This document shows, in pieces, positions 46,243 through 53,346 of a stretch of 64,000 bases of DNA. The stretch's first letter is position 1. The number at the start of each line of letters is the position of its first letter. The DNA is taken from positions 62,001 to 126,000 of the forward strand of contig NZ_JAIVAJ010000002.1 in NCBI RefSeq assembly GCF_020171725.1, given 5' to 3'. The translations under genes were made by a program, and so were the position numbers. Below the pieces are notes generated by a model. That model was not told where the DNA came from. It made no database searches and worked only from the letters and a program-made list of their open reading frames with translations. Source of the DNA: Halobacillus litoralis (GTDB lineage Bacteria > Bacillota > Bacilli > Bacillales > Halobacillaceae).

Positions 46243-46316
46243 GTCCCAGTAGCTCAGCTGGATAGAGCAACAGCCTTCTAAGCTGTGGGTCGGGGGTTCG
46301 AATCCCTCCTGGGACG
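46243..46316 (+). tRNA. tRNA-Arg (UCU)
   Basis: Complete: acceptor GTCCCAG/CTGGGAC, D arm GCTCAGCTGGATAGAGC, anticodon stem ACAGC/GCTGT with loop CTTCTAA (TCT at 46277-46279), T stem GGGGG-TTCGAAT-CCCTC. The discriminator is G and CCA is not encoded (CTA follows). Confidence 0.96.
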
Positions 46317-46324
46317 CTAACTGA

Positions 46325-46370
46325 AAAAACGCTGAAACCTTTGCTAGACAAGGATTTCAGCGTTTTTTGT
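46325..46370 (+). terminator. Terminator of the tRNA operon
   Basis: A long stem: AAAAACGCTGAAA with TTTCAGCGTTTTT, continued by CCTT/AAGG inside, and a T run. Confidence 0.92.
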
Positions 46371-46486
46371 TTTCCTTCTGATAAAGTGGCGGCAGGTAGT
46401 TGAAATCACCATTTCTGCCCCGAATGGGGTGGATTTATCATGGGTGGAATGGATTCATGATTAGTTCATTTAGAGTGGCTTTCTTA

Positions 46487-46675
46487 TTAAAAAAATACAT
46501 TGAAGTGTCCATCTTCTAATTGGTCTACTTCTCCGATATGATGACCATAGATATCCATCGCATTCCAATCTTTATGACGTACACGAGAACTAATTGATTT
46601 AGTGGGAACATTCTGCTGGATGATTAAATCGACAAAACTATGCCAGTCATCATGAGTTATAGAAAGTAAATGCAA
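46487..46675 (-). CDS. Possible 62-residue protein, weakly supported
   Basis: A reverse-strand frame of 62 residues with a balanced, non-repetitive composition (DWHSFVDLIIQQ, RVRHKDWNAMDIYGHHIGEV). The upstream GAAG is a weak ribosome site. It may be a fragment of a larger protein, since nothing convincing precedes or follows it. I recognise no family. Confidence 0.3.
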   Translation of the reverse strand: MHLLSITHDDWHSFVDLIIQQNVPTKSISSRVRHKDWNAMDIYGHHIGEVDQLEDGHFNVFF

Positions 46676-46769
46676 TCTTCACAAAAGCTTACATGTTAGG
46701 TATGGTGGATGAAAACGTGTGAGTTGTTGCACGGTTATGATGCGCTCTAATCAAACAGGAGGATAAAAA

Positions 46770-47208
46770 TTGAATAGCTTTGTTTTTGTATGGATGGCGG
46801 TCAGTTTCTTGCTAGCTGGTTGCGTTCCAAATGGTCCGGTTAATGAACAAAGAGTAACAGACGATTTTAAACTGGTGATAGAGGGGGAAGAGTCCGTTTT
46901 TTGAGGAGGGAGGAAAGATTGAGATTCGTTCGTATTTCGAATATACAGGAGGAGCAGTCTTAAATCTCACCTCTAAACCTGATGCTTCCATCGTTGTTAA
47001 AGACTATGAGAATGGTGAGGTCGTTGACGTGGTTGATTTTAAACAGATCAGTTCGACTTTGGAGGGGGAAGAGAGGTTCACACAGACATTAAGAGACGTT
47101 GAACTGGAAGAGGGCAAGTATGATGTCTATGCTGAGACCTCTTTTTTTTCCATTGATTCGAAGCAGTACGCATTAAATACAGCTCCGATTCAATTACAAG
47201 TCAAATAA
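46770..47208 (+). pseudogene. Lipoprotein gene with a frameshift at a T6 run
   Basis: TTG 46770 (AGGAGG at 46757-46762) starts a type II signal peptide with lipobox LLAGC (Cys near residue 18). After 44 codons the frame ends at TGA 46902, directly after six Ts (46897-46902). Removing one T joins it to an open frame of 101 codons (46903-47208; IEIRSYFEYTGGAVLNL, EGKYDVYAETSFF). The joined product, about 145 aa, would be a secreted beta-rich lipoprotein with a BsuPI-like look. Mutation, sequencing error or slippage cannot be told apart from sequence. Confidence 0.7.
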
Positions 47209-47210
47209 AG

Positions 47211-47471
47211 CTAGGCGATCCATTGGAAGAGCGGCTCCAATGAAAGACCGAATACAGCCACACAGACCCCGATCCACAAAGGCGCCTTTGCCCCATTCCA
47301 TTTCGTCTTTTCAAAGTAACCAAATAGTACTGCCACGATAATCGGTGGAAGGAAATAGGCAAGAAGTGGGGGCATCAGATTCATCACCTCTTGTGGGAAT
47401 GCCTCAAGGAAAATAGTCATAAGTCCGATTGACAATATTGTTAAGGGAATTCGTAAGTTGATCCGTTTCAA
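47211..47471 (-). CDS. Small membrane protein, unknown function
   Basis: 86 aa with three hydrophobic segments (residues about 8-24, 32-52, 65-82) and a basic start MKRINLR. Start is TTG at 47471 with AGGAGAGG just upstream on the reverse strand. It lies 24 bp after the 32-residue gene at 47496-47594 and is probably its operon partner. The 3' end abuts the convergent lipoprotein pseudogene. Confidence 0.7.
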   Translation of the reverse strand: MKRINLRIPLTILSIGLMTIFLEAFPQEVMNLMPPLLAYFLPPIIVAVLFGYFEKTKWNGAKAPLWIGVCVAVFGLSLEPLFQWIA

Positions 47472-47495
47472 AGTACCTCTCCTTTGTGCGTTTCG

Positions 47496-47594
47496 TTATT
47501 TTCTGCGGTTTTCCTGCCTGGCTTTTTTGCCCATCCACGTGATGACGCCGATGACGATGATCAACAGAAAGCCTACAATGATGTCGCTGTCCAT
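47496..47594 (-). CDS. 32-residue single-span membrane protein
   Basis: ATG at 47594 (reverse strand) with AAGGAGC about 7 nt upstream. MDSDIIVGFLLIIVIGVITW is followed by a basic tail (GKKARQENRRK): one membrane helix, with the positive side probably in the cytosol. First gene of a two-gene reverse operon with 47211-47471. Function unknown. Confidence 0.65.
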   Translation of the reverse strand: MDSDIIVGFLLIIVIGVITWMGKKARQENRRK

Positions 47595-47723
47595 AATTTT
47601 GCTCCTTATGATGTGTTTTGACGTCATTGTACCATATTTTTCATGTGTATCAGCATCCGACAAGAAAATGGGAGGATGTCAGATGGAAATGACGTATGTT
47701 ACGGTGATGGGAGGAGGTATCAT

Positions 47724-48179
47724 ATGTTCAGAAGAAAATTGATTTTGTTTGCCGTTGTGGTAAGTATAGGGCTTCTCGTCTCGTGCTCCAGCGACGATAG
47801 ACGGGAAACGACAGAGGTTTTTGCGATGGAGTCCTTCCAGACAGATGGCGTGACGCACTCGAATACCCTCACGTACATGAAGGGGGACACGGACATGAGA
47901 AATTTGGAAGTCACCGGCTTTTTAATTAAAGACAAGTATGATGAAAATGGAGAATACATAGAAACGACGCTCACTTTTTCTCACAGCGAACAGGACTCTC
48001 AAGAGAATCCGGATGATCAGGTGGTGACGCTGCAAGAAAAAAGCACCATCATGATCCCCGAAGATGCAGAGTATCCTTACGAACGTGAACTTTCGGATGA
48101 GGAGCGGCAGAAGTTAAGGGATCATGTTCGAGATGTCTTTAAGCAACATGATCTGCCAACAGATCTGATAAGAGAGTAG
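47724..48179 (+). CDS. Hypothetical lipoprotein
   Basis: 151 aa with a type II signal peptide (MFRRKLILFAVVVSIGLLVS then Cys). The mature part is acidic and hydrophilic (LTYMKGDTDMRNLEV, GYIETTLTFSHSEQ-like stretch). ATG 47724 is chosen because GGGAGGAGG lies 6-7 nt upstream; the frame back to 47643 has no signal peptide. I recognise no family. Confidence 0.75.
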   Translation: MFRRKLILFAVVVSIGLLVSCSSDDRRETTEVFAMESFQTDGVTHSNTLTYMKGDTDMRNLEVTGFLIKDKYDENGEYIETTLTFSHSEQDSQENPDDQVVTLQEKSTIMIPEDAEYPYERELSDEERQKLRDHVRDVFKQHDLPTDLIRE

Positions 48180-48343
48180 ATATGATATCCAAGTTTCTTC
48201 ATTATTATGTCCGAACGTGTCGAACATTAATGCATTCCGTCAAAAGGGATTCCTATTCTGGAAAAACTTATTACGGGTACATCCTTGTTTGGCTCACATA
48301 ATAAGACAGGCTTAACGGCCAATCTTATTGGGAGTGATCAACG

Positions 48344-48508
48344 ATGAAGAAAAATAACATCCAATGGCTGCCGATCATCGCCTCAGTCGGTGTAGGTGCT
48401 GCCACTTACAGTATGATGACAGGTCAAGGTGGTCAATTGCAGAATGCTCTTCCTGGAATCGCTAAAATGACGAACCAGTTTCAAGGGCAGGCATCACGAA
48501 ACCAATAA
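48344..48508 (+). CDS. 54-residue small protein, unknown function
   Basis: ATG 48344 with GGGAGTGATC upstream. MKKNNIQWLPIIASVGVGAA opens a weakly hydrophobic segment, then TYSMMTGQGG and a polar Gln-rich end. It loosely recalls the DUF3918/YrzQ group of small Bacillaceae proteins. A strong terminator follows directly, which supports it as a real monocistronic gene. Confidence 0.65.
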   Translation: MKKNNIQWLPIIASVGVGAATYSMMTGQGGQLQNALPGIAKMTNQFQGQASRNQ

Positions 48509-48518
48509 TAAGTGAATA

Positions 48519-48555
48519 AAAAAGGCTGCCTCTATTGCTGAGGCAGCCTTTTTTC
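48519..48555 (+). terminator. Terminator after the 54-residue gene
   Basis: AAAGGCTGCCTC (48521-48532) pairs with GAGGCAGCCTTT (48540-48551), with A and T runs on both sides. It also faces the convergent sda-like gene. Confidence 0.92.
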
Positions 48556-48689
48556 TAGAATGCAAACGGTATAGTCAAGCGACGTCTTTTTAATTCTTTC
48601 GTAATCAATTGCAAAAATTCCTTATCTAAATTAAGCTTCAAGGATTCTTCGTACGTTTTAAGTAGGGTTTGATCGTCTAGTACCGACAC
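48555..48689 (-). CDS. sda: Sda-like sporulation histidine kinase inhibitor
   Basis: A 44-aa helical-hairpin protein: LDDQTLLKTYEESLKLNLDK and then EFLQLITKELKRRRL. It follows the spacing and key residues of B. subtilis Sda (Leu, Tyr, Leu-Asn-Leu, Phe, Leu-Ile, Glu, Lys-Arg-Arg). Sda blocks KinA phosphotransfer when replication is stalled. GTG 48689 with AAGGAGAT about 8-10 nt upstream on the reverse strand. I see no perfect DnaA box upstream. The following 355 bp up to 49045 hold no other credible gene. Confidence 0.78.
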   Translation of the reverse strand: MSVLDDQTLLKTYEESLKLNLDKEFLQLITKELKRRRLTIPFAF

Positions 48690-49044
48690 GTCTCTACATC
48701 TCCTTACTTTATTTTCAATAAGTTATGTGACTGTCTTGTTCGTACATCTTTGATTGCTTCGCACAATGACTAATTTTAACAGAACTGGACACGATAACAT
48801 GAGTCTAAAGTCCTTTTTCGGGCAAACTAGTATCATTTTTTTATTTTTTCAGAAAAATAATTGTCGTACAATTCAGGATACTGTACAGATTGGTTGTGTT
48901 TGGTTTGGGGCTGTTATATTATTGTCCAATGGGAAGTTGGTCATATTTTTACGGCATAAAAAAATAAATACGCGTTTGATTACATACGTTTTAGGATAGA
49001 ATAGTGGAAGGTATGTCATTTCACAAAAACAGGAAGGGTGCGCT

Positions 49045-50031
49045 ATGGAGAATGAAAGAGAAAAAGTCGTCATGTTCCCGAAATGGAAGACGCGGCTGGA
49101 GAAGGTCGGTTTCGAGGCGCTGAAACAAAAAAGATACACGGACGCCGTTGAAGCATTGGAGCCTCTTTTAGCGTATGAAGTGGCGAGTGATGATGTGGTA
49201 ACGGGACTCTTGATGAGCTGGATTGAAACGGGTGAATTCGATAAGGCAGAGGATCTCTGTCAAAAGCAGATGAAAGTCAGTCTGGATGAACAGTACTATC
49301 ATTATTTACATATGTACATAACTATTTTGTTCAAACGAAACAGATACCAGGAAATTGTAGACTTGCTGGAAGAGGTTTTTCAGTCTGAAGATATCCCGCA
49401 TCAAAGCCGTACTCAGCTTTGGCAGATGTTCGAAGTCAGTCGCAAGCTGCTCGAAGGACACCAGAAGGAACAAGGGAACAAGTGGAAGTCTGATTTTCTG
49501 CAAGCGGTCGAGAGTAAAGATTTGTCTGCTCAGTGGAGAGCGCTCGATCAATTGAGAAAGCAGTCTGCATCCAGCCACATCGAGGAGTTTAAAGAGCTGT
49601 TGACGGATAGTGGGGTTCATCCGATTATCAAAACTTCAATCATTGAATGGTTTACCGAAGCGGGAGTTGATGAGACTTTGCCTGTCGTGAAGTTTGGTCA
49701 GACCTTTGAAATCGTGCCAAGCGAATTGAATCAGTTCCAGTCCGATTATATCATCAAGCAGATACAGATGCGGCTTGGGGATATGGAACAAAGCAACCCG
49801 ACGATGTATGAGATGACGAACAAATTGCTCTATCGTTATTTCTATGTGCGATATCCGATTTTCCCGACGGAAGAGGAAGTACCGGTTATTGTCGAAGCAT
49901 TGAAGCAGCTTGGTCACTATTATTTACAGATTCCATATCAATCTGAGCAGGACTTTCAGGACATTGAACGGTACAAGGAAGAGATCGAATTATGCGAGCA
50001 GCATTACACAATGCTTGTAGGGGAATCGTAA
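49045..50031 (+). CDS. ysoA: TPR-repeat protein (YsoA-like)
   Basis: 328 aa, soluble and largely helical. Two or three TPR-like repeats in the first half (GFEALKQKRYTDAVEALEPL, GEFDKAEDLCQKQ, KRNRYQEIVDLLEEVF). It sits just upstream of tig, where B. subtilis has ysoA. A scaffold role is likely, with no defined partner. AGGAAGGGTGCG precedes the ATG. Confidence 0.83.
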   Translation: MENEREKVVMFPKWKTRLEKVGFEALKQKRYTDAVEALEPLLAYEVASDDVVTGLLMSWIETGEFDKAEDLCQKQMKVSLDEQYYHYLHMYITILFKRNRYQEIVDLLEEVFQSEDIPHQSRTQLWQMFEVSRKLLEGHQKEQGNKWKSDFLQAVESKDLSAQWRALDQLRKQSASSHIEEFKELLTDSGVHPIIKTSIIEWFTEAGVDETLPVVKFGQTFEIVPSELNQFQSDYIIKQIQMRLGDMEQSNPTMYEMTNKLLYRYFYVRYPIFPTEEEVPVIVEALKQLGHYYLQIPYQSEQDFQDIERYKEEIELCEQHYTMLVGES

Positions 50032-50058
50032 GAATTTGTCTCGTCTTATCTACATATG

Positions 50059-50086
50059 TTGAAAGCATACAGGTTTATGTTATAAT
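50059..50086 (+). promoter_or_regulatory. Promoter of tig
   Basis: TTGAAA (50059-50064), 16-bp spacer, TATAAT (50081-50086), about 100 bp before the tig start. Confidence 0.75.
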
Positions 50087-50190
50087 GTAGTGGTTGCAAA
50101 TTAGATTCGTATGTAAACAGAGTCATAGAATCAATTGAAAATTCGCATTTACTGCGAAAATGAATGAATAGATGTTGGAGGGAATTTTTT

Positions 50191-51477
50191 ATGTCAGCAA
50201 AATGGGAAAAGCATGAAGGCAATCAGGGTACATTGACGGTTGAAGTATCCGCGAGTGAGTTCGACAACGCACTTGACCAAGCCTTCAAAAAAGTAGTTAA
50301 GCAGGTTCAGGTACCTGGATTCCGTAAGGGTAAAGTACCTCGTAAACTTTTCGAACAGCGTTTCGGTGTGGAATCACTTTATCAAGATGCTCTTGATATC
50401 ATTCTTCCGAAAGCTTACACGGAAGCAGTTGAAGAGACAGGCATCGAGCCAGTCGATCAGCCTGAAGTAGACGTTAAGCAGATTGAAAAAGGCGAAGGTG
50501 TTGTCTTCTCAGCAGAAGTAACAGTTAAGCCTGAAGTAGAGCTTGGCGATTACAAAGGTCTTGAATACGAAGAGCTTTCTACAGAAGTAACAGACGAAGA
50601 TGTAGACAACGAGCTTAAGCAGATGCAGGAGAAGCAAGCTGAGCTTGTTGTAAAAGAAGAAGGCGCTGTTGAAAACGGCGACACAGTTGTAATGGACTTC
50701 GAAGGTTTCGTTGACGGCGAAGCATTTGAAGGTGGACAAGCAGATAACTACTCTCTAGAAGTAGGATCCGGCTCATTCATCCCTGGCTTCGAAGAGCAGC
50801 TTGTTGGTAAGAAAGCAGGAGAAGAAACAGACGTTACTGTTACTTTCCCTGAAGAATACCACGCAGAAGAGCTTGCTGGTCAGGAAGCAACATTCAAAGT
50901 GAAACTTCACGAAGTAAAAGGAAAAGAACTTCCTGAGCTTGACGATGAATTCGCTAAAGATGTTGATGAAGAAGTTGAATCTCTTGATGAACTTAAGAAG
51001 AAAACACGCGAGCGTCTGGAAGAGCAGAAGAAAACAGATGCTGACAACCACAAGCGTGATATCCTTGTAAACAAAGCATCTGACAACGCGACAGTCGAAA
51101 TTCCTGAATCAATGGTCAACACTGAGCTTGATCGTATGGTTCAAGAATTCGAACAGCGTCTGCAAATGCAGGGCATGACAAAAGACATGTACTTCCAATT
51201 CACTGGTCAAGACGAAGACGCTCTTCGTGAACAGATGAAGGAAGATGCTGGCAAGCGCGTGAAAACGAACTTGACTCTTGAAGCGATTGCGAATGCAGAG
51301 AGCGTTGAAGCAACTGAAGAAGACGTAAACGCTGAACTTGAGAACATGGCATCTATGTACCAAACAGATGTTCAGCAGCTTACAGCAATGCTTGGCGGCA
51401 ACACTGATATGATCAAAGAAGATCTTAAAGTGCGCAAAGCAATTGATGTACTTGTAGCAAACGCGAAAGCTGAATAA
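50191..51477 (+). CDS. tig: Trigger factor chaperone
   Basis: 428 aa. The N-terminal ribosome-binding domain contains the signature [19 protein letters not shown] (residues about 38-56); the middle is an FKBP-type prolyl isomerase domain ([21 protein letters not shown], in parts, about 160-245); and the C-terminal helical arms bind nascent chains. ATG 50191 follows GGAGGG; the upstream residues from 50164 lack a ribosome site. Confidence 0.98.
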   Translation: MSAKWEKHEGNQGTLTVEVSASEFDNALDQAFKKVVKQVQVPGFRKGKVPRKLFEQRFGVESLYQDALDIILPKAYTEAVEETGIEPVDQPEVDVKQIEKGEGVVFSAEVTVKPEVELGDYKGLEYEELSTEVTDEDVDNELKQMQEKQAELVVKEEGAVENGDTVVMDFEGFVDGEAFEGGQADNYSLEVGSGSFIPGFEEQLVGKKAGEETDVTVTFPEEYHAEELAGQEATFKVKLHEVKGKELPELDDEFAKDVDEEVESLDELKKKTRERLEEQKKTDADNHKRDILVNKASDNATVEIPESMVNTELDRMVQEFEQRLQMQGMTKDMYFQFTGQDEDALREQMKEDAGKRVKTNLTLEAIANAESVEATEEDVNAELENMASMYQTDVQQLTAMLGGNTDMIKEDLKVRKAIDVLVANAKAE

Positions 51478-51485
51478 TGATGATA

Positions 51486-51520
51486 AGAAGACAAGGTGCT
51501 ATTGTGCCTTGTCTTCTCAT
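51486..51520 (+). terminator. Hairpin terminator after tig
   Basis: AGAAGACAAGG pairs with CCTTGTCTTCT around a 10-nt loop. The following CATATATTTT is only a weak U-tract. Confidence 0.65.
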
Positions 51521-51579
51521 ATATTTTACTGTTTCCGAGGTATAGGGGAAAGAATATCTGGATACGATGAATGATATCT

Positions 51580-51697
51580 ACCTCATTCTACATAGGTTAG
51601 TAGTAATATCCTTTTGTTTGACTTATGTCTGACATATCTACATAATGAGGTTGGTGCAAAAGAGCTCGCACACCTCTCTAATAGGTATTGCTTTTTT
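51580..51697 (+). promoter_or_regulatory. Mutually exclusive hairpins between tig and clpX
   Basis: ACCTCATT (51580-51587) is complementary to AATGAGGT (51644-51651). The GAGGT of that second segment can instead pair with ACCTC (51672-51676), extended by GTGC/GCAC, and a T6 run follows at about 51692. This resembles a switchable leader, but the T run is about 15 nt from the stem. The rest of the 51478-51804 gap shows no gene; TATGAT near 51715 may be a clpX -10 with a weak -35. Confidence 0.35.
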
Positions 51698-51804
51698 GTT
51701 TGGAGTTTATTTGATATGATGGGCAAAAGAAACTGAATCGTTTAAGTCCTAATCTTAAAACTTCAGTCGCAACTATTGCGTCATTTTATTAAGGGGTGAA
51801 TTTA

Positions 51805-53082
51805 ATGTTTAAGTTCAACGAAGAAAAAGGACAACTGAAATGTTCTTTCTGCGGTAAAAGTCAGGATCAAGTTCGTAAGCTTGTCGCAGGGCCTGGCGTA
51901 TATATTTGTGATGAATGTATTGAACTTTGCACGGAAATTGTAGAAGAGGAACTGGGCAACGAAGAAGAAGTTGAGTTCAAAGAAGTTCCGAAGCCACAAG
52001 AAATCCGCGAAATTCTAAGTGATTACGTCATCGGTCAGGACCAGGCGAAGAAAAACTTGTCTGTCGCTGTTTACAACCACTATAAGCGTATCAATGCAGG
52101 TGTGAAGAACGACGATGTAGAGCTCTCGAAAAGTAACATCCTGATGCTTGGGCCGACGGGTAGCGGTAAAACCCTACTTGCTCAGACGCTGGCACGTATC
52201 TTGAACGTTCCATTTGCCATCGCTGATGCAACATCGCTTACAGAAGCAGGTTACGTCGGAGAAGACGTTGAGAACATCCTTCTGAAGCTGATCCAGGCAG
52301 CAGATTACGATGTGGAGAAAGCTGAAAAAGGGATTATTTATATCGACGAAATCGATAAAGTAGCCCGTAAGTCTGAGAATCCATCGATTACACGTGATGT
52401 ATCAGGTGAAGGTGTCCAGCAGGCGTTGCTTAAGATTCTTGAAGGAACACAAGCAAGCGTACCGCCACAAGGTGGACGTAAGCATCCTCATCAAGAATTC
52501 ATCCAAATCGATACAACGAATGTTCTATTCATCGTTGGTGGTGCTTTCGACGGCATTGATCAAATCATCAAACGTCGTCTTGGTAAGAAAGTCATCGGAT
52601 TTGGCTCTGAACAGGGAACAAGCGATTCTGAGAAGAAGGAACTGCTTACAAAAGTACTCCCAGAAGACTTGCTTAGCTACGGCCTAATCCCTGAATTCAT
52701 CGGTCGTCTTCCGGTTATCGGAAGTCTTGAGCAGCTTGATGAAGAGGCGCTTGTCGAAATTCTTACGAAGCCGAAGAACGCTCTTGTGAAGCAGTATCAG
52801 AAGCTGTTCCAAATTGATCACGTTGAGCTCGAGATTGAAGAAGATGCACTTCGGGAAATTGCCCGTCTTGCCATCGAGCGTAAAACCGGTGCTCGTGGAC
52901 TTCGTTCCATCATCGAAGGGATTATGCTGGATGTGATGTATGAGCTTCCTTCTCGTGATGACATCGAAAAATGCATTATCACACAGGAAACGGTAACCGC
53001 GGATAATGGTCGTCCGAAGCTTATTTTGACGGATGGAACAATTGAGGATCAAAATAAAGAGACACCAAAAGAGAGTGCTTAA
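51805..53082 (+). CDS. clpX: ATP-dependent Clp protease ATP-binding subunit ClpX
   Basis: 425 aa. N-terminal zinc-binding domain ([10 protein letters not shown], then CDECIELC), Walker [17 protein letters not shown] (about residue 115), Walker [11 protein letters not shown], the pore loop region [11 protein letters not shown], and the sensor-2 [10 protein letters not shown]. It unfolds substrates and feeds them to ClpP. ATG 51805 sits 8 nt after AAGGGGTG; GTG 51796 is less likely. Confidence 0.98.
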   Translation: MFKFNEEKGQLKCSFCGKSQDQVRKLVAGPGVYICDECIELCTEIVEEELGNEEEVEFKEVPKPQEIREILSDYVIGQDQAKKNLSVAVYNHYKRINAGVKNDDVELSKSNILMLGPTGSGKTLLAQTLARILNVPFAIADATSLTEAGYVGEDVENILLKLIQAADYDVEKAEKGIIYIDEIDKVARKSENPSITRDVSGEGVQQALLKILEGTQASVPPQGGRKHPHQEFIQIDTTNVLFIVGGAFDGIDQIIKRRLGKKVIGFGSEQGTSDSEKKELLTKVLPEDLLSYGLIPEFIGRLPVIGSLEQLDEEALVEILTKPKNALVKQYQKLFQIDHVELEIEEDALREIARLAIERKTGARGLRSIIEGIMLDVMYELPSRDDIEKCIITQETVTADNGRPKLILTDGTIEDQNKETPKESA

Positions 53083-53106
53083 CTCACTGTAGAAGAGTAT
53101 TCTTAC

Positions 53107-53144
53107 AAGAAGCCGCGCTACATCAGACTGTAGCGCGGCTTCTG
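53107..53144 (+). terminator. Strong hairpin after clpX
   Basis: A 15-bp perfect stem (AGAAGCCGCGCTACA with TGTAGCGCGGCTTCT) without a T run, so it may protect the 3' end rather than terminate alone. The 200 bp from here to lonA hold no convincing gene, CIRCE element or CtsR heptad. Confidence 0.65.
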
Positions 53145-53346
53145 CTGTATAGTGGTTCTGTATTTAAGGATGAAAGACATGAGAACCGCTCATAATAGAA
53201 CTATTCATAAAGCATCCCCTTGCACTTCATTGTGTGAGGGGGTTTCCGTGTTGAATTGGCATACATCGGAGTGCTTTCATTTACTTTCCATAGGGTTTTA
53301 TATAAGATTAGAATTACGTAACCGGCATTATACGGAGGTGCTAGTA

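Noticed and set aside
48754..48999. 81-codon forward frame upstream of ysoA
   Set aside because: AT-rich, with no ribosome site and an unusual composition (FLFFQKNN, HKKINTR). It probably covers the ysoA promoter region.
51478..53346. CIRCE or CtsR operators before clpX or lonA
   Set aside because: I found no GGTCAAA tandem heptads and no CIRCE inverted repeat.
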